64,000 nucleotides of DNA from CAYOZL01 sp964408435 (GCA_964408435.1 CAYOZL010000001.1:21876-85875), one strand, 5' to 3'; numbered from the stretch's first letter, positions 1-9,505 are shown. Made by a program: numbers and translations. Notes: a model not told the origin generated them from the letters alone.

Positions 1-132
1 GGGGTCTCGGTACCACCAGTTATGTTTCAGCACTCCTAACATCTTTAAGTAGAACAGTAGATTCATGGTGGTGGGTTTACCTTTACCAAACAAATGATAA
101 AGGCTATTGAGATTTGTTCCGTCTATTCTCAT
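1..132 (-). CDS. 5' end of an unidentified protein, cut by the window edge
   Basis: An open leftward frame of 44 codons starts at an ATG at 130-132 and runs off the window without a stop. It begins MRIDGTNLNS and ends near HNWWYRDP. No strong ribosome binding site is visible, only an A-rich leader. I recognise no family. It is reported because the frame is open and balanced in composition, but it is short enough to be chance. Confidence 0.35.
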   Translation of the reverse strand, partial: MRIDGTNLNSLYHLFGKGKPTTMNLLFYLKMLGVLKHNWWYRDP

Positions 133-341
133 TTTATTTACTTTTCAAAGAACAAAAAAACGCTCGGATCTCGAATCCGAAAAGCTCTTAATCATACAAC
201 AAAGATGAGAAATAGTAAATTTATGTAAAATTTTTAATGAGAAATATATTAATAGAAAAACTTTGAAAAAAGAGTCTTAAAGTAGCTTTAAAATACTATT
301 TTAAATACTTATAGAATCAAACGAAGAGCAGGGCTTTTTAC

Positions 342-385
342 TTAAAAACATTTGCCGACTTACAAAAGAATTTGCAAGTCGGCAA
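342..385 (-). terminator. Rho-independent terminator of the sugar kinase gene
   Basis: A perfect 10-bp stem (352-361 with 376-385, TTGCCGACTT/AAGTCGGCAA) has a 14-nt loop. Read leftward it is followed by a T-rich tract at 342-351. It lies about 20 nt past the stop of the kinase at 405, as expected for its terminator. Confidence 0.75.
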
Positions 386-404
386 TTTAGAAACAAGAAA
401 AATC

Positions 405-1439
405 CTATGTCCTTGTTGAAGTTGGAGCCCAGTTTAGGATTTCCTCAGCTGTAGCCATCAACTGATCACCTGGTGTCGACAGACTATCCCTGGCGCAGTT
501 TACAGCAAAACTTAGAACATCCTTCAGCTCCCAAGCTTCCGTGTTATACAGCCCATAAAGAAGACCAGCATCAAAAGCATCGCCTGAACCAATTGGCCAA
601 ACAACCTTGCATGGACGTGGATTGATTTCAGTGAATTTCTCATCAACAAGCATTTCAGCTGAATAAGTTTCAGCATCCGGGTCGCGACCTGTTAAAGCAA
701 TGACCTTCAAATTTGGATAGTCACGTGCGATTGTTTTTGATGGAGCTTCATCCATAGGTTTAATTCCAAGATCGGATAAGGCATGACTCTTACTTCCAAC
801 AAGGAAATTAGCCTGCCCGGCGAAAGTCCTACAGTAATGACGCCATTTTTGCATATCAGCTTCTGTTGGGAACAAACTCTTTCTGAAGTTTAGATTAACC
901 ATCACGGTTACACCAAATTTTTGTGCTGTATGAATGGCGTTCATGTAGATTTTTGACATCTCATCATTGAGACCTAACTCATGGAGACAAACATGCAAGA
1001 TGCTAGTTTGTGACATCAAGCTTTCGAAATCCCAAAAGCCTTGTGCCATATCGAGAGTTAGATTAGCCATCACATCACACTTCCTGCGAACTTTTGGCAC
1101 TTGGCCACGGTCTCCAATTGGAGCTCCGAAGTTCATGCATGGAGTTTGGTATTTCTCATCAGAGACTTGCGCAACCAAGTCACTTGAATTATCAACTCCC
1201 ATTTCTCGGATTTGCCGAAGAATGAATTCACCATGTGCATCATCAGCAAGAGCGGTAATCGCCCCAGCTTTATAATCACGATTAAGGCTAATTAAGTTTG
1301 CAGCCACATTGCAACTAGCACCCACTGCAGAGCGAGTAACCTTACTTGCTCGTGAGTTAGGAAGATTACCCGTACTTTCCAATACTAGCATCTGAACGAG
1401 ACAAAGAAACTGGAAGCGACGAGTGTGTTGAATTTTCAT
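405..1439 (-). CDS. PfkB-family sugar kinase, 2-keto-3-deoxygluconate kinase-like
   Basis: Carbohydrate kinase of the ribokinase/PfkB fold, most like 2-dehydro-3-deoxygluconate kinases, which phosphorylate KDG to KDPG in uronate or Entner-Doudoroff catabolism. The second PfkB signature is clear (WPIGSGDAFDAG, with the catalytic base Asp in GSGD) and the N-terminal substrate region reads GASCNVAANL. The frame extends upstream to a TTG at 1517, but the ATG at 1439 puts the family's first strand (FLCLVQMLVLES) in the usual place, so I chose it. The family usually has GEM where this protein has VQM. The gene looks more G+C-rich than its neighbours and stands alone, which suggests transfer. The exact substrate is inferred. 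No KDPG aldolase gene is present here. Confidence 0.7.
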   Translation of the reverse strand: MKIQHTRRFQFLCLVQMLVLESTGNLPNSRASKVTRSAVGASCNVAANLISLNRDYKAGAITALADDAHGEFILRQIREMGVDNSSDLVAQVSDEKYQTPCMNFGAPIGDRGQVPKVRRKCDVMANLTLDMAQGFWDFESLMSQTSILHVCLHELGLNDEMSKIYMNAIHTAQKFGVTVMVNLNFRKSLFPTEADMQKWRHYCRTFAGQANFLVGSKSHALSDLGIKPMDEAPSKTIARDYPNLKVIALTGRDPDAETYSAEMLVDEKFTEINPRPCKVVWPIGSGDAFDAGLLYGLYNTEAWELKDVLSFAVNCARDSLSTPGDQLMATAEEILNWAPTSTRT

Positions 1440-1652
1440 GATTTTTCTCGGTAGAGACTTATAGGGGAAAAACCTCATAGAGGTAAAAAGCCGTGCTTTC
1501 TTTGAATAGAAATTCAATCAAAGCACGCTGAATATAAAACAGTATTTAGGGATGATAGAGAACTAGAGCTTAATTAACATTAAGCATTGAAACAGTCAAG
1601 AATCAGAAGCCTTTCAAAAGCATAACTAGAGATTCTAATTATTATTTATAAA

Positions 1653-2381
1653 TTATTTTTTAAATAAACTAATTAAAGCCAAAAAATACCATTTTAAATA
1701 CTTTGGTAACCAAGCAAAAAGTTTAAAATTACTTTCCCCTTCAGTCCTATCAAACCATTCAGTTGGTAATTGAGAAATTTTCTTACTTTGCTTATGAGCC
1801 TTATAACAAAGCTCTAGTGCTACTTCGAAACCTCCAACACTTTCGATCTCTTGTTTTTTAAGCCAAGTACCATCATATAATTTGAAATTATTTGTAGGGT
1901 CACTAGTTGGAAAGCCAAGTAGTTTAATAAATTTTCCAGAATTTCTAGATAAAAAACTTTTGAATTTAGGCCCACCGTGTTGCTTCCCTTTTGGCATATA
2001 TCTTGAAGGTGAGACTACTACAGAGCCCTGTTCCCATTGATGAATCATCTCAGGAATAATTGAGAGTTTATCAGAGTTATCTCCCATTACTACTATCACT
2101 GGTCCCGGTTCACATTTAGCAAAGCCCCACTTAAGAGCATTGATGACCCCTCTACCGAATTGATTTTTTTCAGCTATAACTTTTGAGTTTTCTTTACTTA
2201 GTTCTTTAATAAAAGGAAGCGAAGTATCAGAATCTAAATCATAAACAAACTTTAGAGAGTCAAAGTTAACTTTTTCTCTCTCTAAAGTTTTATACAAAGT
2301 TAGAACATTTTTACCTTCGTTATAAATAGGAACAACAATTTGAATTTTACTTAATGTTCTTAGATATAACTCTGAGCTCAC
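1653..2381 (-). CDS. GT2 glycosyltransferase, dolichol-phosphate-sugar synthase-like
   Basis: Family 2 glycosyltransferase of the DPM1 type without membrane anchors. The first strand IQIVVPIYNEGKNV, the region FGRGVINALKWGF and the metal-binding stretch VVVMGDNSD (DxSD in place of DxD) are visible. It should transfer a sugar from a nucleotide donor to a lipid or glycan acceptor at the inner membrane. The long open frame starts at TTG 2426, inside the upstream epimerase gene. The in-frame GTG at 2381 avoids that 37-bp overlap and leaves about ten residues before the first strand, so I prefer it, without a convincing ribosome binding site. It is the last gene of the leftward polysaccharide block. 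Confidence 0.75.
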   Translation of the reverse strand: MSSELYLRTLSKIQIVVPIYNEGKNVLTLYKTLEREKVNFDSLKFVYDLDSDTSLPFIKELSKENSKVIAEKNQFGRGVINALKWGFAKCEPGPVIVVMGDNSDKLSIIPEMIHQWEQGSVVVSPSRYMPKGKQHGGPKFKSFLSRNSGKFIKLLGFPTSDPTNNFKLYDGTWLKKQEIESVGGFEVALELCYKAHKQSKKISQLPTEWFDRTEGESNFKLFAWLPKYLKWYFLALISLFKK

Positions 2382-2389
2382 CGTATTAT

Positions 2390-3415
2390 CTAAATTGTGC
2401 CCAACTCCACTTGTTCTTTTACCCAAGGTATAACCTCATCTAATATTTTATCTAGTTCTGTGTTAGCCTCGTATCCTAAAATTTTTGAGGCTTTTGAGCA
2501 ATCAGGAACTCTCTTTTGTACATCATATTCAAAAGCTTTATCACTTATGTATCTAAATTCTTCATTTGGCTTTAACTTAGACCAAATTGCCTCTGCTAGT
2601 TCTAGAACAGTAGTGGATTTTTTAGTTGAGATGTTAAAATCTTGATTAGTTGCAGCCTCATGCTCAATACAAGTTTTAATCCCTTGAGCTAAATCTCCTC
2701 CATAAGTGTAATGCCTAACTTGCGAGCCATCACCAAGAATATGCAAAGGGTCTTGCCCTTTAACTATCTTTTGAATTAAATCAGGTACAACATGACTCAT
2801 TGCTAACTTTACATTTCCAGAAACTATTTCTTTATCAGTTAATGCTTTTTGCTCACCAACTCCTACACAGTTAAATGGTCTAACTATTGTATAAGGTAAT
2901 TTGTATTGCTCCCAAGCTCCTTTTGCAAAATACTCACATGAAAGTTTTTGAAAACCATAAGTACTTAAAGGCGGAGGTGAGGTAACAATTGCAGATTCAG
3001 GTGTTGGAAAAATATCAGCAGATTCAAAAACCATACTTGAACTTAAAATTGTAATCTTTTTTAAATCTTTATTTGTAAATGCATCTATTGCAGCATCAAA
3101 ACTAGAAGCTGTAATTCTTTCATTCTCAGCCAACAAATCATATGCAAATTCATGAAAATAACTTATTCCCCCAATCATTGCAGCGCATGCAAGCATTTGC
3201 TCACAACCATCTAATAACTCTTTTAAAAGATCTGTATTTTTTACATCTCCTCTTACAAATTGATAATTAGGGTGATTATCATAAGATTTTTTAATCTCTC
3301 CGTATTTAGAGTAATTATCCACTCCAACAACAGTCCATCCATCATCTAGGAACGCTTGCACTACGTATCCACCAATAAAACCTGCAGAGCCTGTAACTAA
3401 AATTTTTTTACTCAT
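2390..3415 (-). CDS. NAD-dependent epimerase/dehydratase (extended SDR)
   Basis: Extended short-chain dehydrogenase acting on a nucleotide sugar. The N-terminal Rossmann motif GSAGFIGG, the LSSSMVFES strand with the catalytic Ser, and the Tyr-Lys pair in YGFQK are all present. Its 341 residues are normal for UDP-sugar 4-epimerases and related GDP-sugar enzymes. Its start overlaps the end of the UDP-sugar dehydrogenase gene by 8 bp, so the two are translationally coupled and probably act on successive steps of one precursor. I cannot choose between 4-epimerase, 3,5-epimerase and dehydratase roles from the sequence. Confidence 0.85.
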   Translation of the reverse strand: MSKKILVTGSAGFIGGYVVQAFLDDGWTVVGVDNYSKYGEIKKSYDNHPNYQFVRGDVKNTDLLKELLDGCEQMLACAAMIGGISYFHEFAYDLLAENERITASSFDAAIDAFTNKDLKKITILSSSMVFESADIFPTPESAIVTSPPPLSTYGFQKLSCEYFAKGAWEQYKLPYTIVRPFNCVGVGEQKALTDKEIVSGNVKLAMSHVVPDLIQKIVKGQDPLHILGDGSQVRHYTYGGDLAQGIKTCIEHEAATNQDFNISTKKSTTVLELAEAIWSKLKPNEEFRYISDKAFEYDVQKRVPDCSKASKILGYEANTELDKILDEVIPWVKEQVELGTI

Positions 3416-4697
3416 TAACTTTCTTTCCTTTATTCGCTATTTCTTGATCTAACTTTTCAGTATTAATTTTTTTATTATTCCCTGGTAAAATATTACTGGG
3501 TAAAATTTTTAACTCTGGCTTAGAGAAAATACCCCAAACATCTACATATGGCTTCTTTAATTTTAAATCTTTATATTCCTTGTGTGGCGTGCCTAAAATA
3601 ACGCAATCACTACTATCTAGAACATCTTGTAATTCATCAGAGCCTTCTAAGTATGGGTCGTGCCATAATACCGTTGCACCTTTAAATTCTAAGCCTTTTT
3701 TTAATTTAAAACTTAAGGACTCTCTAATATCATCGTTTTGTGGTTTAAAAGTCATACCCAAAATTCCAATTTTCTTACCCCACAAATCTCCTTTAAACAT
3801 ATCTATAACTTTACTTACTGCAAAAGTTGCAAGACCTTCATTTGCAAGCATTGCGGAATGCCCCATCATGAACTGATGATCAAAAAAACTAGCTAACTGC
3901 ATGGTGTCTTTAAACAAACAAGGCCCAGCGGCAAAACCAGGGGCTTTGTAACCATTTGCTCTTGGATATTTATATTTGATCGCTTCATATATCTTGAAAA
4001 AATCTACGCCATTACTCTCTGCAATTACATAAAATTGGTTTGCTATTGCAAATTCTAAATATCTCCAAGAATTTGCCATCAGTTTTGTCATCTCCGCTTC
4101 TATTGGAGAAAGTCTTATTATCTCAGGAGCTAAATGGGCAAAGATTTCATAAGCTGCATCAAAAGACTCTTGCTCAAATGCAGAAACAATTTGAGGCAAA
4201 GCATCTATCTCATCTAAAGCATAACCTTGAGCTACTCTTTCAGGACAAAAAGCTAGTTTTAAATTTTGCTGGCTAGATTTAATTCTATTGTATAAATGCT
4301 CCATTGTTCCAGGAAACAAAGTTGAGCGCATAATTATTAATGCATCAGGTTTTAAATATTCAGCGTATAAATCAAATATTTTTAAAACATCAGAAATCTT
4401 AGGATTTAAATGTTCATCAACTGGAGTTCCAATTACAAAGACTACAACATCTGATTCCTTGCACACACTTGCATCACTAGTTGCAACTAAACCCTTTTTT
4501 AAAGCATTTTGTAATTGCTTATCACCACCATTTTCTAAAAAGGGAAATTTTCCGGAATTAACGATATCAACTGCTTTTTTATCAATATCAATTAAAGTTG
4601 TCTCAGCACCGGCTAATGCAAACTTCACGCCTAGTGGTAATCCAACATGTCCACAACCACCGATTATTGATATTTTCTTATTTAAACTACTATTCAT
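3408..4697 (-). CDS. Nucleotide-sugar dehydrogenase (UDP-ManNAc/UDP-Glc dehydrogenase family)
   Basis: NAD-dependent four-electron oxidation of a UDP-sugar C6 to the uronic acid. N-terminal Rossmann motif GGCGHVGLPLG, NAD-binding region VVFVIGTPVDE, central domain with EAEMTKLMANSWRYLEFAIAN, and the catalytic Cys in PGFAAGPCLFKD, followed by the UDP-binding C-terminal domain. At 429 residues it matches WecC/TuaD-type enzymes, and the AEMTKLMAN region resembles UDP-N-acetylmannosamine dehydrogenases. The gene sits between a methyltransferase (2 nt upstream) and an epimerase (8-bp overlap), so it supplies a uronic acid for the surface glycan made by this block. Confidence 0.85.
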   Translation of the reverse strand: MNSSLNKKISIIGGCGHVGLPLGVKFALAGAETTLIDIDKKAVDIVNSGKFPFLENGGDKQLQNALKKGLVATSDASVCKESDVVVFVIGTPVDEHLNPKISDVLKIFDLYAEYLKPDALIIMRSTLFPGTMEHLYNRIKSSQQNLKLAFCPERVAQGYALDEIDALPQIVSAFEQESFDAAYEIFAHLAPEIIRLSPIEAEMTKLMANSWRYLEFAIANQFYVIAESNGVDFFKIYEAIKYKYPRANGYKAPGFAAGPCLFKDTMQLASFFDHQFMMGHSAMLANEGLATFAVSKVIDMFKGDLWGKKIGILGMTFKPQNDDIRESLSFKLKKGLEFKGATVLWHDPYLEGSDELQDVLDSSDCVILGTPHKEYKDLKLKKPYVDVWGIFSKPELKILPSNILPGNNKKINTEKLDQEIANKGKKVNE

Positions 4698-4699
4698 AC

Positions 4700-5434
4700 C
4701 TACACCTTACTTGCTACTACAAAAGTTTGAGCGCCAAAAAACTTCCATAAAATAGGAAATTTTAAATAATTTTTTGCCAACTTCTCTGGATCTAGAAAAC
4801 CTGCAATCGCTCCTACTTTTGATTTAGAAGTATAAGGCAAGAAACGAGGAATTAGCTTATCTACCTTATAGCCACTAACCTCAAGAGCTTCAACTAGGCT
4901 ATGCTCAGTTATAGCAATATGATGATCGACATAATCCCAATAAGCACTTCCAACATATCGAATATTAGGTTGCAGTATTAAAAGCTTACCATCTTCTTTT
5001 AAAAGTTTTTTTGCATCCTCTATAACTTCTAGAAGAATCTTCTTTGAAGGCAGATGCTCTAAAAAATTACTCATAAAAACTATATCTGCAGACTTAGAGA
5101 GTTTCTTTGTTACATCTGAGATTAAGCATTTATGAACTTCAACTCCAATATCTTCTAATTCAAGAACATGTTCACTCAAATCAACTGCTATTTTTCTTTT
5201 AGCCGAAATATTTTTTAAAAATAAACTATCCCCTGCCCCAATATCTATTACAGTAGAATCTTTTGAAATATACTTAGAGAAAAAATCTTCACAAAGCACT
5301 TTCCATGTAGCTTCCCTAGTAGCTTGTTCTTTTTCAGAGAATCGTTGAGTGTAAATCTTATTCTCTTTACCAACCCCTTCACTGGTATTAGCTTTTTTAG
5401 CTAAGTCTTTATCTTTTTTAAGGCTAACTGACAT
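4700..5434 (-). CDS. Class I SAM-dependent methyltransferase
   Basis: Soluble methyltransferase of about 244 residues. Motif I reads VIDIGAGDSLFLKN, an acidic residue follows the next strand (IAVDLS), and motif IV is SADIVFMSNFLEHL. The post-motif stretch KLLKEDGKLLILQPNIRY is typical of Methyltransf_11 enzymes. Its start overlaps the end of the long glycosyltransferase by 11 bp and its stop lies 2 nt before the sugar dehydrogenase, so it belongs to the polysaccharide operon. It probably methylates a sugar or chain terminus, which is inferred from position only. Confidence 0.8.
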   Translation of the reverse strand: MSVSLKKDKDLAKKANTSEGVGKENKIYTQRFSEKEQATREATWKVLCEDFFSKYISKDSTVIDIGAGDSLFLKNISAKRKIAVDLSEHVLELEDIGVEVHKCLISDVTKKLSKSADIVFMSNFLEHLPSKKILLEVIEDAKKLLKEDGKLLILQPNIRYVGSAYWDYVDHHIAITEHSLVEALEVSGYKVDKLIPRFLPYTSKSKVGAIAGFLDPEKLAKNYLKFPILWKFFGAQTFVVASKV

Positions 5435-7202
5435 AAGACTTCACTCTTTGTATTAATACAGGAATTCTCCAACGAAGCGCATTTACTAACCTATGATACT
5501 GCCCCGTCCTAATCATATTAATTCCTCTATTAAACATAGTTAAATATTTTTGATACTTATTAGACCCAGCAACAAAGCTAACTGCAATTGAATCTGCATG
5601 AGTTTTATTCCCCATAACATCTTTTGCTTCTAAATTAACTTTGTTTTTTATAAAAGGGAATTTTGCAACTTGAAGACCTCTTAAATAAACTTCTTCATTA
5701 GAATCTGAATTAGATAAGAGCTTAACCTCTAAACTAAGTTTATCTCCTCCTTTAGGAAGTTTATAAAATGGTAGTTCAATTTCTAATCTAGAATCTTCCT
5801 TTGTTAAATTAAAAGTCTTTTTCACAAAACCTTTAACGTTGAGTTCTACTTTTGCCTTAGCACTTGAAACACTAATAGGAAGTTCAATTTTATCAACTTG
5901 TTCTGCAGGAATTAAAAACTGTTGTTCTATAGAGGAGTTATTACTGTTTAAAACAACATCTACAAATTTACCACTAGGTTGAAGATAAGAAGCTCTAGTA
6001 ACAATAGGGCTTTTCATCGGCTTTAATTCTTTTTGCATTCTAGGCTTATTAATAAAATCCAATAAAGGAGTTATAGTTTTATCCCAGGTAAATTTAGTTC
6101 TAATTAGATTTTGCGCGTTTACAGATTTTTGTACGACCTTTTTAGGGTCATTAAAAATTTCTTCTATAGCTGCTGCTATTTCTTGTTTTGACTCTGGATT
6201 AACAGCCCAACCTGCATCAAACTCTTTTATATGCTCACTGATTTCAGAGAAGTCATTATACAATACCGGCATACCACACCATAGATACTCAATTGTTCTA
6301 GTAGTAAAGGCTAACTCTCTTTCTAAGTTATATTTCATAACTTCTACTGCTACGTTTGCTTTAGCATAAATCTTTAAAAGATCTTCTCTAGCAATATAGC
6401 CATTTACTTTAATTCGTTCTGAACTATCAGCTAAGCTCTTAACTTGTGAATAAATTTCTCTAATTTTTCTTTCTTCCTCAGATAAATTTTGAGTTTCATG
6501 AGGGGTTCCAAAAATTTCTATTCTACCTGAATTTCTCTTTTTGATTTCCTCACAAATTGAAAAAATAGCAGTAGATTGATCTTGCCATGGGAACCAACCT
6601 CCCCCACTGACAAATAAAGGGTCAAAATTAACTGATTGAGCTATGTCAAACTCAGCACTACTATGCTTTGGAATCTCAGGAGAAAGAGAAACAGGAATGT
6701 AGCGAATAAAATGTTCATCAACTGGAATTCTTCCAGCCTGAACTAACCAACCATAAAAGTAGTTTCTTTGTTTTCTTCCTGCAGTTAACAAACAATCAGC
6801 TTTTGCTAAAACTTCTACTTTTTTATCTGTATCAACTGCTTCGTTCCACATGCTTGTTTCAATAAATCTTGAGCCATGTAAATCAATTATTAATGGGCAG
6901 TCTGGTTTTTTACTCAAACCATAATGGTCCCAATTAGAAGCAAATATTACAGCATCTGCATTAGCTTTTTTAAGAAGCTCTTCTTGTGTATGCCAGTTCC
7001 ATAACCATTCTTTTTGTTCTTCAGAAATTTGGTCGAAATATTTTTCTACTAAATAAGTAAAAGCTGGCATGGAGGCAATAACCTCAATACCTTGAGATTT
7101 CAAACCATTATATATCTGCCAACATCTTAAGCCTCCACCACTAGTAGGAAGCCCCTTAAAAGGCATTAAGTCATTGCAAAATAATAATACTTTTTTACTC
7201 AT
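5424..7202 (-). CDS. Long GT4-like glycosyltransferase with extra C-terminal domain
   Basis: A 592-residue protein with a GT-B fold: N-terminal half (LLFCNDLMPFKGLPTSGGGLRCW), linker, then a nucleotide-sugar half with FVSGGGWFPWQDQ and RELAFTTRTIEYLWCGMPVLYNDFSEI. About 200 further residues (roughly 385-592) look like a beta-rich accessory domain with no motif I recognise. It is a clear paralogue of the rightward gene at 13018: LPTSG, the RQ-type Y-x-F/Y motif after the central loop, and LERELAxTxRT are shared. It heads the leftward polysaccharide block. The sugar specificity is unknown. Confidence 0.75.
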   Translation of the reverse strand: MSKKVLLFCNDLMPFKGLPTSGGGLRCWQIYNGLKSQGIEVIASMPAFTYLVEKYFDQISEEQKEWLWNWHTQEELLKKANADAVIFASNWDHYGLSKKPDCPLIIDLHGSRFIETSMWNEAVDTDKKVEVLAKADCLLTAGRKQRNYFYGWLVQAGRIPVDEHFIRYIPVSLSPEIPKHSSAEFDIAQSVNFDPLFVSGGGWFPWQDQSTAIFSICEEIKKRNSGRIEIFGTPHETQNLSEEERKIREIYSQVKSLADSSERIKVNGYIAREDLLKIYAKANVAVEVMKYNLERELAFTTRTIEYLWCGMPVLYNDFSEISEHIKEFDAGWAVNPESKQEIAAAIEEIFNDPKKVVQKSVNAQNLIRTKFTWDKTITPLLDFINKPRMQKELKPMKSPIVTRASYLQPSGKFVDVVLNSNNSSIEQQFLIPAEQVDKIELPISVSSAKAKVELNVKGFVKKTFNLTKEDSRLEIELPFYKLPKGGDKLSLEVKLLSNSDSNEEVYLRGLQVAKFPFIKNKVNLEAKDVMGNKTHADSIAVSFVAGSNKYQKYLTMFNRGINMIRTGQYHRLVNALRWRIPVLIQRVKSYVS

Positions 7203-7418
7203 GATTGCTCTTTAGACAACTGTATATGATTTGAACCATAGACTGAGTGGCATAATAGCTGAATTACTCAAAAAACCAACTAATTTATACCTTATAGCGT
7301 GGTCAAGATTCCTTATAGATTGACAGTCTCTCTTGCTAAGCTCTAAGTTCTTAATAGGCTTATTGTTTTTTTAAAAAAAACCATAGTCTGACTTAGTTTA
7401 ATTCTCTATATTTTGCTC

Positions 7419-8183
7419 ATGCAAAAAACATCTTTAGTCTTATCTGGTGGCGGAGCCTTAGGGGCTGCTCATATTGGAGCAGTTAGAGCAATTCAGACTA
7501 AATTTGAAATAGATTATATAATGGGCACCTCCGCTGGGGCGATAATGGCAGCTGCTCTTGCTTGCGGAAAAACACCTGATGAAATTTCTACTTATCTAAA
7601 AGACAAAAAACTCCTTTCTCTTGCTTTTGATTTTTCTTTTAAAGGTAGCGGAATTATTAGAGGCAAAAAGATACTCGGCATGCTTGAAAAGATATATGAA
7701 GAAAAAACATTTGAAGACTTAAATCTAGATTTAAGAATTTGCGCTACTAACTTTAATACTGGCAAATTAGCAATAATTAAATCAGGCTCAATTTCTAAAG
7801 CAGTAAGAGCTTCCTTGGCTGTTCCTGGAATTTTTGAGCCAATGTGGATTGATGGTGAACCATTAATTGATGGAGGCCTAGTATCAAATTTCCCTATTTA
7901 CCCTACTACATTAGAATACAAAGGTGATAGCATTTTAGCGATAGATGCCTGCACTGCTCTTAGTGAAAAATATAAAGAAAATGCTTTTAAGCTCTTCTCT
8001 ATAAAAAATACTATTGAAAGAACCTTAAAAATAATATTCTTAAATCAAAAAGATTACCAAGTAGAAGATAAAAGACTTAAAATCATTAAGCCTGCATTAG
8101 AAAAATATCATGGCTTTGACATTCTTAAATTAAAAAAGATTGAGCGAATTGGTTACGAAGACACATTAAAAGCATTAACGTAA
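7419..8183 (+). CDS. Patatin-like phospholipase
   Basis: Serine-Asp dyad lipid acyl hydrolase of the RssA/YchK size class. Oxyanion loop SGGGALGAAHIGAV, nucleophile elbow MGTSAGAI, and the catalytic Asp in LIDGGLVSNFPI are all present. The open frame begins at a TTG at 7413, but the ATG two codons later at 7419 places the oxyanion loop about ten residues in, as in the family, so I use it. No signal peptide is visible, so it is cytoplasmic or peripheral at the membrane. It converges on pgk with a gap of only about 15 nt. Confidence 0.85.
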   Translation: MQKTSLVLSGGGALGAAHIGAVRAIQTKFEIDYIMGTSAGAIMAAALACGKTPDEISTYLKDKKLLSLAFDFSFKGSGIIRGKKILGMLEKIYEEKTFEDLNLDLRICATNFNTGKLAIIKSGSISKAVRASLAVPGIFEPMWIDGEPLIDGGLVSNFPIYPTTLEYKGDSILAIDACTALSEKYKENAFKLFSIKNTIERTLKIIFLNQKDYQVEDKRLKIIKPALEKYHGFDILKLKKIERIGYEDTLKALT

Positions 8184-8198
8184 TGCTAACAATAAAAA

Positions 8199-9401
8199 CT
8201 ACGAGAGCGCTCTAACCCCAGCAAGTTCCTGCCAACCCAAAGCTAAGGCTTCCATAGTTGCCCCACCTGCAGTGATCATAACTAGATTATCACTCTTACT
8301 ACTAAATTTATCTGCACTACCTGTTGCATCCCCTCCACCAAAAACTATTGTTTTTCCACTCTTTTCTAAAATATCAATTAAATATTTTGAGCCTTTATTG
8401 TGCAATTCACTTTCCCAAATTCCAGGTGTTCCGTTTACAAAAACAGTATCAGATTTATTAACCTGCTCTAAAACTTTATCTAGATATTCTACAGCTACAT
8501 CAGGTGTAAAGAATTCTTCAGAAATCCCTTCACTAAGTTTTTTAGTTTCATCACTTTTCTCATCTAAGGATTTACTTAGACAAAAAATATCAGACACTAA
8601 TAAACTAGAATCATCAAAACCCTTTCTTTTTTCAATGATTTGCTTGGCTATCCCAATCTCTTCATCTGCAGGTTTATATTTCCCAACTGTGTCTACCCCG
8701 CTAGCAAAATGAAAAGCTATAGCCGGTAGACCTAAAACACAAAAACTTTCTACTTTCTCGGCTAAACCTAGCATTGCCTCAGCTTTATCCGCCATTTTTG
8801 AACCACCAAAAATAGCCATAGTTTTAGCACCTGGTTTTAAAATCCCCTCTACAGAATCTATAAATTCCATTACTGTAGGCCCTGCAATACTTTCACCGTT
8901 TTGTATCATTTCATACACAGATACATCTTTATCTCTGTGTAGAGTCGCTGCAGCATCTAGCACAGCTAGCTCACAACCTTTCCTTAACTCTTTTGCTCTT
9001 ATGTTTCTTATCTCAGAATCCTTGCTTTTTTCTTCTTCGCTGTAACGCAGATTTTCTAGTAACAAAATTTGCCCAGGCTTTAACTCAGATTGAAGACGCT
9101 CTCTTTTTTCCCCTACATCAGGAGATAAGATAATTTCTCTTTTTGTTAGCTCACTTAAAGCTTTTAAAATATTTTTCGAACTAAGCTGCTCTCTATTCTC
9201 AGCATTAGGCCTCCCTAAATGTCCACAAAGAACAACATTTTTTGCGGACTTACTAAAAACTTCATTTACTGTTCTAGCTGTAAGCTTTAACCTTAAATAG
9301 TTTTTAATTTCTCCTGTCTTATCATTTAAAGCATCTAGGTCTGCTCTGATTATAACAGTTTTATTTTCAAGATTTGTATTTTTAAGAGTTTTTAAATTCA
9401 T
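8199..9401 (-). CDS. pgk: Phosphoglycerate kinase, divergent
   Basis: Glycolytic ATP-forming kinase converting 1,3-bisphosphoglycerate to 3-phosphoglycerate. It has the normal length (400 residues) and motif order: RADLDALN (usually RVDLNVP), CGHLGRP, LLENLRYSEEE, GGSKMADK (usually GGAKVxDK), VNGTPGIWE (usually WNGPMGVFE) and FGGGDATGSA (usually GGGDT). The C-terminal phosphate loop reads MITAGGATMEAL instead of STGGGAxLE. So the key Asp, Arg, His and Lys positions appear kept, but many near-invariant residues differ. It stands alone with no gap gene. gpmI lies 38 kb away. Assignment to the family is firm. Catalytic equivalence is inferred. Confidence 0.85.
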   Translation of the reverse strand: MNLKTLKNTNLENKTVIIRADLDALNDKTGEIKNYLRLKLTARTVNEVFSKSAKNVVLCGHLGRPNAENREQLSSKNILKALSELTKREIILSPDVGEKRERLQSELKPGQILLLENLRYSEEEKSKDSEIRNIRAKELRKGCELAVLDAAATLHRDKDVSVYEMIQNGESIAGPTVMEFIDSVEGILKPGAKTMAIFGGSKMADKAEAMLGLAEKVESFCVLGLPAIAFHFASGVDTVGKYKPADEEIGIAKQIIEKRKGFDDSSLLVSDIFCLSKSLDEKSDETKKLSEGISEEFFTPDVAVEYLDKVLEQVNKSDTVFVNGTPGIWESELHNKGSKYLIDILEKSGKTIVFGGGDATGSADKFSSKSDNLVMITAGGATMEALALGWQELAGVRALS

Positions 9402-9505
9402 ATTTTAATTTACCGATATCCCCAATATCCTCAAGATAAAGAAGGGATATCAACAAATTTAATTTAAGGCAATTGCCGAGCGCAGCGGAAAACAAAATAT
9501 AGTTT

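Noticed and set aside
405..1517. Frameshift in the N terminus of the sugar kinase
   Set aside because: The other frames reach stops quickly, and the used frame keeps the family strand and the NVAANL motif, so the gene is read as intact.
1653..7202. Polysaccharide block as a new secretion or antibiotic cluster
   Set aside because: All genes match ordinary nucleotide-sugar and glycosyltransferase families. No modular synthase or transporter is present.
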